From positions 490,457 through 554,456 of the forward strand of contig BJOX01000163.1 of the NCBI GenBank assembly GCA_009731375.1: DNA of 64,000 nt. Reading direction: 5' to 3'. Shown here one piece after another: positions 1-11,920 of this stretch. The DNA comes from Paulinella micropora (taxonomy: Eukaryota; Cercozoa; Imbricatea; Euglyphida). The notes below the pieces were generated by a model that saw only the letters and a program-made list of their open reading frames with translations, did no database searches and was not told the DNA's origin. The position numbers and the translations under genes were made by a program. Position 1 is the first letter of the stretch, and each line of letters begins with the position of its first letter.

Positions 1-1362
1 CTGAGTACTGAGTCTCCTGCTCCTCTCCTCCCTCACTAGGACCATAATCAGTTGGTGTCACACCAGCCTGCTCATTCTCGTCTTCCATCTTATGTTATGA
101 GAGTCACGTCTGCTTTTTTTTTTTTCTTTTTTTCCTCTGTTATTCTTATCACTCTATGCAACCTTCTTCTCCTTCTTCCTTTTCTCTGTTGAAATAGTTA
201 TGGGGCGTCAGGCCCTACACAGAGATAACGATAGTTTGGTCAAAAGAGCTGTTTTGTAGAAGTCAGTCTGTCGTCGGACAGTGCTTCGATATTTGTCTTG
301 CTCTTGTGTGAGAGATGTGTAATCTCCTCTGGTTTCTGCAGAGAAAATGCAAGGAAAATGGTTCAGAACAGAGAGTGGGAGTGCTTTGCTCGTTTTTCCT
401 CTGTCTGTGTGTTTGTCTGATGTTTGTTTCGCACTTGTCCTACTTGGCTTTATGCAAGCAGCAAGAGGGAGTGGAGTAGGTGTGGTCTGGTGTCTTGTAG
501 AAGAGCACACAGAAGCCAAATGTGCACAAGGGCTAAAGGTTATGCCAGCTTGTGACAAATTGATTGCTTGTTTGTAAGTTTTTTGTTTGAGGATGAGTAG
601 GAGTGTTTGTTTTCGTCTGATGTCTGTGCGACAGATCAGCGAAAAATAAATTTGTGCTTATCTGATGTCTGTACGACAGATCAGAAAAGAAATCAGCCTT
701 TAGCTATGGACTCCAAATGTACTATCCCCAACGATAGCTCAATGGAAGAGTAAGTCGGTAATATAACCAAACACAGTCCTCAAAAAAGAGAATGATGTCT
801 CGTTATATTAGCTCAGAGACGCAAAGACAAAAAGCCGCCAAAAGACCAGGATCAAAATTTCAGACGTGTCCGGCCAGACGAAATCTATAAATAAGTTTTT
901 TACCGGATGATTCGGGGGGTGATGTCCACAGGTCAGATTAAGAATTAGCATGCAAAATAAGGATCATAGCCTGACTCAGTGAGTTACCGTTTAAAATTCG
1001 AATTTCAAAATATACAAAAAACAATTGAAATAATTTAATTTTAGAATCTGAATCATGGGCCGGCAACAGAACAGTTTTAGATTAATAAAAGTGTTTGTGT
1101 GTAGTAGTAATAATATTACTAGTATGAATATATACAAAATCTCGGTTCGGGAAGCTCATAACTTTAATAACTTGTGACCTTTGAAGCTTTGTAATAGCTT
1201 TTATTACTGAATATCAAAATGACTTCACGTCACAGTAACTGACTTGAACCTTATTCAAGGCAAGCAGTGCAAATAGGCCTTCAACATAGATTTTGGGTCG
1301 GGTGATAGCGACAGCAAAAGCATGAACAATTTTTGTCAAAAAGCCTTCGATCCTCCTCCTGA
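1..1362. other. Left-edge region without a recognisable gene
   Basis: Moderately AT-rich sequence with short T runs near 113-130. The longest open frames (about 116 codons minus, 76 codons plus near 200-580) overlap each other and show no family motif, so I do not call them genes. The only structured element seen is a short duplicated palindrome at 616-684. Confidence 0.6.
616..684. repeat. Two copies of a 24-bp imperfect palindrome
   Basis: Two 24-bp copies lie at 616-639 and 661-684, 45 bp apart, and differ at one central base. Each contains a CTGT/ACAG stem around a short loop. They could be a protein-binding or hairpin site; no function can be assigned. Confidence 0.6.
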
Positions 1363-1932
1363 ATATGAAAAATGAATATGAAAAATAAATATGAAAAATG
1401 AATCATGAAAAATGAATATGAAAAATGAATATGAAAAATAAATATGAAAAATGAATATGAAAAATGAATATGAAAAATGAATGTCACGAAAAATAAATAT
1501 AAAAAATGAATATGAACATTGAATATGAAAAATAAGTATAAATGTTAAATATGAACAATAAATATCAATATGAAAAATAAATATGAAAAATGAATATGAA
1601 AAATGAACTTATGAAAAATGAATATGAAATATGAAAAATGAATATGAAAAATAAATATGAAAAATGAATGTGAAAAATGAATGTGAAAAATGAATATGAA
1701 AAATGAATATGAAAAATGAATATGAAAAATGAATGTGAAAAATGAATATGAAAATGAATATGAAAAATGAATATGAAAAATGAATATGAAAAATGAATAT
1801 GAAAAATGAATATAAAAAATGAATGTGAAAAATAAATATAAAAAATAAATATGAAAAATGAATGTGAAAAATAAATATGAAAAATGAATATGAAAAATAA
1901 ATATGAATAATAAATATGAAAAATGAATATCA
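1363..1932. repeat. 13-bp AT-rich minisatellite
   Basis: About 570 bp built from a 13-bp unit, GAATATGAAAAAT, with variants such as GAATGTGAAAAAT and AAATATGAAAAAT. Three 13-bp units equal 39 nt, so the array stays open as a 13-residue periodic Phe/Ile/His/Ser peptide on the minus strand. That explains a 142-codon open frame that is not a gene. A 60-100 bp stretch near 1495-1565 is more degenerate. Confidence 0.9.
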
Positions 1933-2169
1933 TCGGCCCCCCTTTGATGAAAGCCTTGGAAGGAAAAGTGACACGCCGGTCACTCAGGCTCAAAACTGGA
2001 ACTACACTCAGCCTCCGTAGGTGTTGGTCACAACTTCAGTTCAGACATTCCGAGCCAGAAAATAAATTACATACTTAATAAAGGTAACTAGTTGTATGGA
2101 AATACTAAAGTGACCGTTCAGGACTGAAATTAAGTAATGATGACATGTTACGATAGTAGGATATTTAAT

Positions 2170-2490
2170 CGTTGTAATGTACTATTAATAACAGTTACTC
2201 CACTAGTCAATTTACAGGTAATTTGGATAGTCTTAGTCATAGTAATAATATTATATTAGGCAGGTTCATAGGCCGGACAGTTATTAATACCTTCATTACT
2301 GACAAGGACACTTTCTAGAGTATTCGCGAATCATAGTCTGGAATGCCTAGAATCAAATGAGTATTACCATTCTGTTAAGGTCAACACATTTTGTGTGACC
2401 CAACGTTATTAAAAGTCTTTTCTTCGGTTATTCTATACCCTTAGCGGGGTAGCTTCCCTAAACTCTGCGTTTGAGAGATAGATTCCGTTG
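2170..2490 (+). repeat. copia 5' LTR
   Basis: 321 bp, matched almost base for base by 9403-9706. It differs by a 17-bp insertion (TAATAATATTATATTAG region around 2243-2262) and a handful of substitutions. The inferred ends (CGTTG...CCGTTG, placed by the TTAAT duplication) are not the usual TG...CA. If TG is required, the left end would be at 2173. Confidence 0.88.
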
Positions 2491-2560
2491 GTTATGAGCC
2501 TTGACAAGGAGGCAAGCGTGCCGAAGCACGTATTGAGTCAAGTGTCCATATAAGAGGGTG

Positions 2561-4512
2561 ATGACCAAAGCGTTTGGCCTTGGTCACAAGTTTCAGAAGC
2601 ACATGCAAGAGGTATCTGTCCACGTGGCAGAGATGGTATCTGTGGCATTGGCTGACCCAGCTAAAGCCAAAAAGGATTTTCGTTACGAAGAAGCATGGGC
2701 TAAGGCGACAGAAGATTTAGAAGAGCCCGACTCGCCCATAAGTGATAGTGAGGAAGACGAAGAGTCAGATGCCTCTCAGAGAGGAAGACTGAGACCCCAG
2801 ACAAAGAAAGAAGATCACAAAAAAAAATGACAGCAGAACAAAAGAGAGAGTGGAAAGAGAAAGAAGCGAGGAAAAGGAAAAGACTAAGTAGAAAACAATA
2901 TACAAGAAGAAAGACAGCTGTCCGCAAAGAGAAGAAATATTATGAAAGGATGAAAACTTTGCAGTTATGTCTGTCTGTGGCCTTTTCCAAAGACAATGTA
3001 TCTAACTTCCTGCGAACACAGAAGACGAAAGGACCCATTGAAGAGTTGATAGCAGTAAGAGATCAGTGGGGATGCATTTCCGGAGCGGGTAGGTACATGT
3101 TAGAGGAAGAGTTTGAGAGAACGAGGCCAAGGGCAGGTGAGAGGTATATAGACTGGCTAAATGAATTTCTCGCAAATTTAAAGAAAATTCAGCTTGAAAG
3201 TTTACGCGGGACGCCATTTTCCGATGAGGAAGCAAGAGAAAGCTATTTTAGAAACTGCGCTACCATCCAGCTTTCGGAGATAAATTTCAGGTGGACCACT
3301 ATGATCTCCCGGCCAGACTAAGACCAAATTTCTCGGAATTATGCGAAGCATCTAAGGAAAGATGGAAAATGTGGGAAGAAAAAGAAAGACGTAACAAATT
3401 CCATGAAAGAAAAGCTCAAATACGCAAACATAACAACAGGAAGTCTCGGGATGGCAAGCAGCAGCAAGAGACCAATCTCCTAATGGATAACAAAGGGAAA
3501 AGGGGAGACAATAAATCGGGACCAAAGACAGCTCCAAGCTGGACACTCAAAGTCACGTGTTTTGGATGCGATGCCAAAGGCCATACCATGAGATATTGCC
3601 CGGTGATTTCGGAAAAGTTCCGCAAAGAAGGAAAATTGAAGCGGAATCAAACAGAAGACAAGTCCACAGAACAAGAAAAAAACGAACAAAAGAACAATTA
3701 CAAGAACAAAAAGAAACCCTTTTACAAGAAAAAGAAAGCACTCACTTTGATAACAACAAGCAACGACAAAAACGAAAACGAACAAAGTGACTCTGACACA
3801 AACGTTGCTTTAATCCATATGGGGAACACTTATGATAAGAGCGATGATGAGGAGGAGGAAAGAGAAAAAAGAGGATGAGCAACCAAGCTCACCACTCCAC
3901 GAGTCTACAACGCCCCAAGCCCTTTTGAACGATACAAAGACCACACCTAGGGTAGGGAATAGACGTAGTGAGAGTGGAGAAGGACGGGAAGTGCGGTTAG
4001 TATCGGCCACCCTACGAGGTTCCTCCTCACTACGGGGAGAAGGCAAGGAAGTGCGGTTAGTATCCGCCACCCCACGATGTTCCCCAGTCATCCCTAACCC
4101 TAACGAAACTCCTTTGAGGCGTGAGAGTTCTTACGGAGTCACGCCTGACACAAAATGTGCAGGAATAAACAGACGCAAAAAACCTTGTAATGTTTCCGTT
4201 GAAAAATCAAAAGGAAAGGGAGTATACAAAAATCACGCGAAACGATTATCTTATGCGAGGTACTGCGGATATCACGCCACACAAGACCCAGATTACCCGG
4301 AATTGGATTTGTCCGTAAGTCCCGTGTTGCGTCCTCCTAAATCTCCTTATTACCCAGACGAGCGAGGTTTTAAAGCTGCGGCATTGGAAAAGCCTCATAA
4401 AATTTCGCAAAGACTCGTTTTCGGGGAATTTGAATCTTTACGCGACACCAAAATTTCCGCAAGTCCACAAGTCTCGCAAATATTCCGCAACCACCACATG
4501 AGAAAAGTTTAG
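2561..4512 (+). pseudogene. copia gag (capsid and zinc knuckle), frameshifted
   Basis: Four overlapping open segments (2561-2830, 2827-3321, 3291-3878, 3832-4512) read as one gag with frameshifts near 2825 (an A7 run), about 3265 and about 3860. The first segment carries a copia-gag-like stretch ending ALADPAKAKKDFRYEEAW. The second is charged and helical (capsid-like). The third holds a CCHC zinc knuckle, CFGCDAKGHTMRYC, around 3557-3600. It is followed by a Lys/Asn-rich tail and a Ser/Pro-rich linker. Gag would package the element RNA in cytoplasmic particles. The ATG at 2561 is preferred over an upstream GTG. Confidence 0.75.
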
Positions 4513-5012
4513 CAAACATAATCCATTTTCTAGTCAGCGGACCGGCCAGAGCAAAGAAGGGAGCGAAAAGAGTGGATTGGATGAGGGAGAGCAACGACTT
4601 GGGCCCACTTCCGCCAACAAGTTTGGTAACCAAGTAGGTCCCACCTCACAACAACTCCAACTAGTTCTAGACCAATCACAGCACTCCCACCAACACAAAC
4701 AACAAACACGCAACCCATCAACCCTTCCGTCATCACCTTCAAAGATATGAATGAAATAACTAAAACGTTGATGAATGAGTGCGTGAGGGGAATGAATGGA
4801 GAAGTGATGCGTGTTGTGAGTGGCGAGCTAGAGAGAGATGGCCTTTTGACTGACATGGTAAGAGCAATAGAAGGAGTGTACTTGAATAGAGCAGTCAGAC
4901 AGAGTCAAATCACTACACCTCACAGATCACAGAAGAGGGAGAAAGTGAAGGTAGAGGAGAGGGAGAACTAGAGACAGAAACAGAGACAGAGACAGAAGGA
5001 GAGACAGAGCAT

Positions 5013-6569
5013 GTGTTGATACATGTGAGAAAAAGAGTGATGAAAAAGAGAGACATGACAGTACAGGATAGTGGAGCAAGCATAGACATATCATGCAGAG
5101 AAGACAGATTGATGGATGTCGATGAGATAGACCCGGTAGAGCTACTGACAGGCAATGGAGAGAGGGAGTTGAGTAAGTCAGGAAGAGCTAGGCTGACAGT
5201 AATAGATGGGAAAGGAAGGCCCAGAGCAGTAGAAAAGAAGATGTTACTTGACACTACCTTACCAGTTAGCATAGTCTCTACAGGACAGATGGACCACAAA
5301 CACAACAGATCAGTCATCCACCAAAACGGACAGTTAGTAATACTCAAACACCCCATCCACATTAACGAGAGTGACATATTAGTGAGGAGGTTAACTAAGA
5401 GTATGATATATAGATGGGATGACGAATATGATGAACCATTGAAAGTAAACGAAAGATATGATCCTTTCGCGACAAGGGGGTAGAAGGGGAGGGAGGCCCC
5501 ACAAAATGACAACAAAAAGGAGATAAGTAAGCATGAAGTAAATAAGAGAGAGAAAGAATTACACGTAGATATAGTATTATACGAAGCTTACCCCAGAAAG
5601 TCAGACAAACCTAGAAAGATAGGAATCAAGCTTTTTCATTATGCCTGTGGGCATTATGGGTTAACAAAGATGCGCCTATTGGCAAAAAATTTGAACATTA
5701 AGTTAGTTGGTGACGAGAGCGATGTGAGATTCTGCGAATCTTGCATGATAGGAAAGTCTAAACGTTTGCCACGTTTTGCAGTTAATACGATAGAAAGAGC
5801 CCAAAAGCCAGGTATAATCCTACACATAGATACATCAGGACCGTGGGCAACTAGATCAATAGGTGGTAAACGGTATAAATTTTCAGTCACCGACGACTAC
5901 GCACTATTCATTCTTGACTTTTACTTAGCCCATAAGAATGAGTTTGTAGATTGTTTAAAACAAGCTGTAGCCTTTTATGAGAGACAGACAGGAAACAAAG
6001 TAAAAGAAATTCGTGCAGATCAAGAATTTGATATTCCGGAGGAAGTCATTAAGTGGTGGGAAAATATTCGCTTTATTTGTAAAACTTCCGCGACAAACGA
6101 TAAAGACGGAAATCCTATTGCGAAAAAAGTGAATGATATTACGGCGGGGCCTGCACGAGCAATGAGATATCGCGCTAAATTACCGCCGCAATTCTGGGCA
6201 GAATTAGAACACGCAGCCACAACCATTCATAACATACTACCGGCAATTCACGGGGAACGCAAAGGCATTTCGCCTTATGAACAGCTGTTAGGTAGAAAAC
6301 CAGCACTCTTTCACTTAAAACCAATAGGATGCATGGGTGTGTTACATGTACCTAAGACTAAAGTGCGGAAGGGAGAGTACAGAGGGAAAAAGGTGATGCT
6401 AGTAGGATATGATCTATTTCGGGAACTATACCGCGTATGGGACGGTAAGAAGATGATTTCCGGAGTGAGAGATGTGAGATTCAATATTCACAAAATCGGT
6501 AAACAAGCTCATCCTCCTAAACTGGTGTCGTGGGATAATGATGACTCTGAGGGGGAGAATGAGAAATGA
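5013..6569 (+). pseudogene. copia protease and integrase, interrupted by one in-frame TAG
   Basis: An aspartic protease motif (VQDSGASIDIS) lies near 5059-5091. The same reading frame runs on through a single TAG at 5481-5483 into the integrase, with no other stop. The integrase has an HHCC-type zinc region (HYACGHYG then CESC, near 5640-5750). It keeps catalytic Asp in LHIDTSGPW and in IRADQEFD. The third acidic residue, normally the Glu of the NG-x-x-ER motif, is replaced in GNPIAKKVND by Lys. The zinc region, the two Asp and the aromatic-rich C-terminus place it firmly in copia. Loss of the Glu predicts an inactive integrase. The TAG could be a nonsense mutation or, less likely, a programmed readthrough site. 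Confidence 0.85.
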
Positions 6570-8964
6570 GAGCGAGCAACCACAGACATCTCCACAAGCG
6601 TCACCACCCCAGTCACCACCTCAATCACCTAAGTCACCACACAACGTCAACAACGACCACCCAACAACACAGTTTGATGAAGCTGAGGGGGAGATAGAAA
6701 ATGTTGATGTCGATGTGAATGAGAATGAGCACGCATATGAAAATGAGCATGTGGAGAAGAATACACTGGAACACAAACATACACGCCTACACACAAGTCC
6801 AGAGCCACATTATCCACAACAATCACCCACAGAGCACAAGATCAAACCACAAGAACATGAAAATGAACAAGATCCAACAGATCCACTAAAAATACATGAA
6901 AGAAGAGCATACAAAGAAAAATCACCACCATCTAAGGGATTAACGTGGGAGCAGAGTCAGAGAGTAACGGAGAGTAACATAATCCCCGGTAAAAGGCAGC
7001 GCAAGGCAGTAGAGAGGTTTACCCCTAGCAATGAGCCCAAGAGAGAAAAGAGAGAGGCTCAAGAGCTGATAGGTAAGGTAGTAAGAGTGCCAGCGCGTGC
7101 ATGGGGAGATGGATGGGCGAAGAAAAAGTACGATGTGGGATGGGAGAGTGTAGTACGGGTAGGGGTAGTCAGCAGAGTGTGTGACCCCAGAGATAGACTC
7201 GTGGTAAGAGACAGACCTCAGCCCACCCACATAGTTAAGTTTGAAGACGAAGAAGAACGGATGTTGAATTCGGAAATCCACAAATACTCCGTGAAAGATC
7301 CCGAATACCCGTTGCAAAGTCCCGCTAATATGTTTTTATGCGATGACCGTATGGTGGCAGATGAGATTCGTGATTTTTATTTGTACGTAGACGTCAGAGT
7401 ATCCAAAGATGTCATAGAGGCAGGTTTGACAGCTAAAGATGTTTTAGAAGGTATGAAAGCAAAACTAAAAGCTCTTCAATCCTTTAACACATACACATGG
7501 GTACCCCATAAGGAGGCAAGCAAGGCAGGAGTTAGTAAGGTAGTTAGATTGACATGGGTTCACAAAGTAAAGTTAGATGAGAACGGGAAAAGGTTCATAA
7601 AGTCTCGTTTAGCTTTACGGGGAGATATGTTAGAACCCGGTGTTAGCTATAACCCAGATCAGCTCTTTGTTCCTTGCGCCGCGCACCATTCACTTTTATT
7701 TCTCGCCAAACTATCTGCCTGGCACAGACACAAACTATACGGCATAGATTTTAAAAATGCATACCTGAATGCTCGTATGAATGAACCTGTTTATGCATAT
7801 GCTCCAGAGTGTAGACAGAGAAGGGCATGAGGGGATGATATGGCGTATAGATGGTGCCTTATATGGCGCACCTCAGGCAGGAAGAAGATGGTACGAGATA
7901 TTAGCACCCAAGTTAAAGGAGTTAGGCTTTAGGCTGCTAGATTCTGATTTATGTATGTTTGTAGAAATGATAAAGCTTTAAGAGAGGCGATAGTAGGGAT
8001 ATTTCATGTAGATGACTTTTTGTTCACCGCACCAAACAAGCAAGCATATGAGCGTTTTGCGTCCGCATTAGAAAAACATTTCCCGCTCAAAAGACTCGGT
8101 ATAGCCCGTGAATTCACAGGAATAGAGATAGAGCAATCGAACGGGAAAATCATTTTGCATCAGCGAAAATATCAGCAGCAGATACTAAAAGAAGTAGGTT
8201 ACGATTCTGCTAAACCCGTCAGTACTCCAGCGCAAGAACATTTCACGGAACTGTCAAAATCAGCCAGCTTGCGAAAATTTTCAATTCCTAGTTTAGTTGG
8301 TCGTTTGCTTTTTCTCGCGAAGATGACAAGGCCCGATATAGAACAAGCACTAAAATCGGCAAGTGTCATGCACACTATCGATAAGGGAATAACTTATGCG
8401 ATGTTAGGCAGAATCTTTCGTTATTTAGTTAACTCTTATCGAGGTTTAGCTTACCATGAGCCTAAGTCAGAGCAGGAAGGGCAAACCTATCCAAAACTTT
8501 CCATGTGGCCCGACGCGGCTTACAAAGTTTGTAAGAAATCAGGGAAGTCCCGCACTGGATTCGTGATCCTATGGGGCAACGATCCAGTTGCATGGTTATC
8601 AAAGCGACAGAGTCGCATCGCCCTGAGTTCCAATGACGCTGAAATATTTGCAGCGACTGAGTGCATTAGAGAGGGACTTGCACTGAAACACATCACACAA
8701 GAACTAAACATAGCCCAAAAGAGCCCGATAGAATTATTTGAGGATAACTCTCAAACAATCTTAGCGGCAGAGAGGGGTATGTCAGGTAATAGAACTAAAC
8801 AATTACCTTTAGAATTACACTTTATGCACCACCTACAGGGAGACGGTGAGATTAAGTTTGTAAAAGTAGGAACGAAGAAGCAGATAGGTGATGTAATGAC
8901 CAAATATTTACCGAAAGAACAATTCGAGTATTTACTTAACAAATTTACGGTAAAGATCGATTAA
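6538..8964 (+). pseudogene. copia reverse transcriptase and RNase H
   Basis: A Ser/Pro/His-rich linker (6560-7000) leads into the RT. Recognisable blocks are WVHKVKLDENGK, KSRLALRG, YGIDFKNAYLNA (motif A) and GALYGAPQAGRRWYE. The catalytic box is FHVDDFL rather than YVDD. The RNase H block starts at WPDAAYKV and includes LSSNDAEIFAATE and FEDNSQT. Frame changes near 7810 and 7965 compensate each other: the 7781-7981 stretch is read in another frame. RT would copy the element RNA using a tRNA primer. The C-terminus KFTVKID ends at 8964. Confidence 0.88.
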
Positions 8965-9402
8965 TTTCGGGATTTGCATGTCCACTCACTTATGTTTGCT
9001 TTGAGTGTTTTGTGCAGTTTGTTGCTTGTTGCAGCAGCTTTGTTTTGCACATTTAAGTTGGGGATAGCCTCGCGGCTACCGACCTCGCATAGTAGTCCGA
9101 GTCGGTGATCCAGCCTCGGACTGCTCGACGCCCCTGCTTTTCTATCCTTCTTTCTGTCCTAGAATAGGAAATCTAAAATTTTTCGATTTTGATACCCTCT
9201 ACGGGAAGCGCTTGCAAATTGTTGAACACATACATACTTCATACATGTTACTGCATGCGTGACTACATATATACATACATAGAGGATGCGATGAAATTGT
9301 GAGTTGATGACCTTCGGGTTACCCATAACTGATCCTCACCACTATTTTTCCATATTACACACTGGCCACTAATATAGCCTATGACTTGCTACTAAGGGGG
9401 AG
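8965..9402 (+). other. copia 3' internal non-coding region
   Basis: No ORF. It contains a perfect 8-bp-stem hairpin (AGTCCGAG...CTCGGACT) at 9094-9122, a CATA-rich stretch at 9225-9285, and the polypurine tract AAGGGGG at 9394-9400 that would prime plus-strand synthesis. Confidence 0.75.
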
Positions 9403-9706
9403 CGTTATAATGTACTATTAATAACCGTTACTCCACTAGTCAATTTACAGGTAATTTGGATAGTCTTAGTCATAGGCAGGTTCATAGGCCGGACAGTTAT
9501 TAATACCTTTATTACTGACAAGGACACTTTCTAGAGTATTCGCGAATCATAGTCTGGAATGCCTAGAATCAAATGAGTATTATCATTCTGTTAAGGTCAA
9601 CACATTTTGTGTGACCCAAAGTGATTAAAAGTCTTTTCTTCGGTTATTCTATACCCTTAGCGGGGTAGCTTCCCTAAACTCTGCGTTTGAGAGATAGATT
9701 CCGTTG
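9403..9706 (+). repeat. copia 3' LTR
   Basis: 304-bp counterpart of 2170-2490. It is followed directly by TTAAT (9707-9711), matching 2165-2169. Confidence 0.88.
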
Positions 9707-10342
9707 TTAATAAACAAATAACTGTTACTAACGATATGAAAACAGGAATACCTAAAATAGGGACTCCGTAATCTCCAGACCAAGGATTAACCGACAGACC
9801 GGAACGAGCAGTATTGCCATTTTAATCCCTTCTCCCCCCCGAGCGCGCTCGCCAGTATGCGCGCGAGGAGTGGAACTTACGCCCCCGCCGACCAACCTCG
9901 GGATAAAATGCAAATACGAACCTGAGTGACGGTCGACGCCATACCCGTATTAACAAATTAACTTTCACAAAATTGTAGGTTGGGCCAAACGCCAACACCT
10001 ACATTATGTAAATTTTGGTTAATTTCCCGTTACGCCCTTCGTCGCCTGTTGAATCGGTTTCCGCCACCGCACGCCTGAAAATGCACCCCCCCTCCGTTGA
10101 GACCACAACTTGCCATTTATCCTCTAGTCCTTGTAACCGGCCCCTAGTCACTCAATGTCCCCCCGACCTAGTGTCGGTCTATACTATCCTGGGTGAGTCT
10201 TCCCTTCCCGCTTCCGCGACTCCGTGGAATCCGCCGATCCAATGCTTCCCCAGCCGTGCCATCGTTCGATCGATATCCATATGTTGTTGCCGCTCCTCGT
10301 GCTCTGACGCAGCCGTCGCCTGGTTCCCGCCGCATCCAACAT

Positions 10343-10580
10343 GTTGGAGCCGCCCCCGTCTCGGTCACGCTGAATCCCACTTGTTGAAGCCGCCCCGTCT
10401 CGTTCACGCCGAATCCCATTTGTTGAAGCCGCCTCCTTCTCGGTCACGCCGAATCCCACTTGTTGAAGCCGCCCCCGTCTCGGTCACGCCGAACGCCACT
10501 TGTTGAATCCGCCCCCGTCTTGGTCACGTCGAATCCCACTTGTTGAATCCGCCCCCGTCTCGGTCACGCCGAATCCCACT
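10343..10580. repeat. 40-bp GC-rich minisatellite, six copies
   Basis: Six units of about 40 bp with the core GTTGAAGCCGCCCCCGTCTC followed by GGTCACGCCGAATCCCACTT. Copies differ at a few positions (TTGAAGCC versus TTGAATCC; CGGTCACG versus CGTTCACG). Confidence 0.9.
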
Positions 10581-11033
10581 GTAACTCGAACTGATACTTC
10601 TGGCTTTTAATAGCCTCATAATGCCCTCTCGGTGCGCTGTAGTCCCGGTCGCCCAGCCCAGAGATAAAGTAGGCAAGGAAAGGCTCCCCCGGACCTTTGC
10701 TACCACCACCAAGGCCCCTCCGGCACTGAAACGCCATGCTTGAAACGAACCTGAGTGCTAATAACACGAATAATATACACACCCCCTCATCTATTCATCA
10801 CTCCACCCCTTCTCCCCCCCAAAAGGTCCATGTCCCCTTTTGATCCCCTTCGCAGCCCCCTCTGAATGATGTTTGCACTCTGGTGCCCCCCCTCACCCGA
10901 GTGTCAGAGCTGCCGCTTGCCCGTTGCCCCTTTTCTCTTTCTTCTCGTCATCTTTCTTCTTCATCTTTCTCATCTCTGCCCCGCGCCCCCTCCCCTCTCA
11001 CTATCCTATCCTCTGACTATATCATCCACCCCC

Positions 11034-11043
11034 NNNNNNNNNN
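11034..11043. other. Assembly gap (10 N) in a C homopolymer
   Basis: Ten Ns flanked by C runs. Similar short gaps lie at 19118-19127 (C run), 26317-26326 (T run), 37521-37530 (C run), 51506-51515 (no homopolymer), 54527-54536 and 55463-55472 (G runs). Confidence 0.95.
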
Positions 11044-11920
11044 CCCCCCCCCCCCCCCCCCCCCCCGGCTATCCTATCCATCCTATTGACTATCCCTATT
11101 TGCTATCCCCTGTCTTCCTCCACCTCGCTATTCTACCCCTCTGTCTAAACTGGATTAGTCAATATGCATTATTCCCCCGTTCAACCCGTATGTCCCCTTC
11201 ACCCGTTGTTATCAGAAGAATATATAAAGTTCCATATCATCGCTCGTCACAGAGTGGAAAAAAAAAGTCTTGTGTCAGTCCGCTCCCCAGTTTCCCCCAT
11301 GAGCCTATCAGGCATAAGACATGTTTGTCATTCATTTCCCGATATGTCCGCTATGCCCGATATGTCAGTCTGATATATTTCCCCCATCACACCGTAAAGT
11401 CACATGATATTACATATGCCTATACCCGTGGGCCTGAATAATATAATAATCTTTCCGTATTTGCATATATATATAACCCGCGTCGTCACAATGTGTACCT
11501 CGTTGATATAAAATGCATGTAGCATGCCCGTCACCGTACCTGTGAATGTAAAAGTATACCGCTCCCCCTCCCTCATCTTCATTCATCTTCGAACTCGTAT
11601 GTCAGTCATATTCTCATCACCCCCTTATAAAGCCCCTCTATTCATTTTTACCGTTATCACCCTCTCATATACCCGCAAGTCATATAAGTTACTATTACCC
11701 ATCATATACCCTCAAGTCATATAAGTCACTATTACCCATCATATACCTGCAAGTCATTTAAGTCACTATTACCCATCATATACCCGCGATTCGGTAGTAC
11801 CATCATCACCCCGTCATGTGCCCGCAGTTCGTATTCTTCTCATCTCGTCATTTCTCATCTTCTTTCTCATTTTTCATCTTTCTCCGTTCCTATTCTATCC
11901 TCTCACTCGTCACCCATTCA

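Larger units (their letters stand above)
2170..9706 (+). mobile_element. Ty1/copia LTR retrotransposon, complete length but broken ORFs
   Basis: The element has two LTRs (2170-2490 and 9403-9706), a candidate TTAAT target duplication at 2165-2169 and 9707-9711, and the order gag, protease, integrase, reverse transcriptase, RNase H. Integrase before RT is diagnostic of copia (Pseudoviridae-like) elements. A purine tract AAGGGGG lies just before the 3' LTR. The sequence following the 5' LTR (TTGGTTATGAGC) loosely resembles a tRNA-iMet primer site. The LTRs are nearly identical apart from a few substitutions and a 17-bp indel, so insertion is fairly recent. Even so, the coding region holds frameshifts and a stop, so this copy is probably non-autonomous. 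Confidence 0.93.
9712..11920. other. Non-coding region between the copia LTR and gypsy integrase tail
   Basis: Pyrimidine-rich on the plus strand, GC-rich around 9830-9900. It holds a 40-bp minisatellite (10343-10580), a C-run with a 10-N gap (11034-11043) and a short repeated phrase (ATATACC..CAAGTCATATAAGTCACTATTACCC type) at 11670-11790. It is probably the 3' untranslated and LTR side of the minus-strand gypsy element. I could not find a matching LTR near 23 kb. Open frames here show no conserved motif. Confidence 0.5.

Noticed and set aside
1565-1993. 142-codon minus-strand frame rich in Phe, Ile, His
   Set aside because: A 13-bp repeat read through three units; it has exact 13-residue periodicity.
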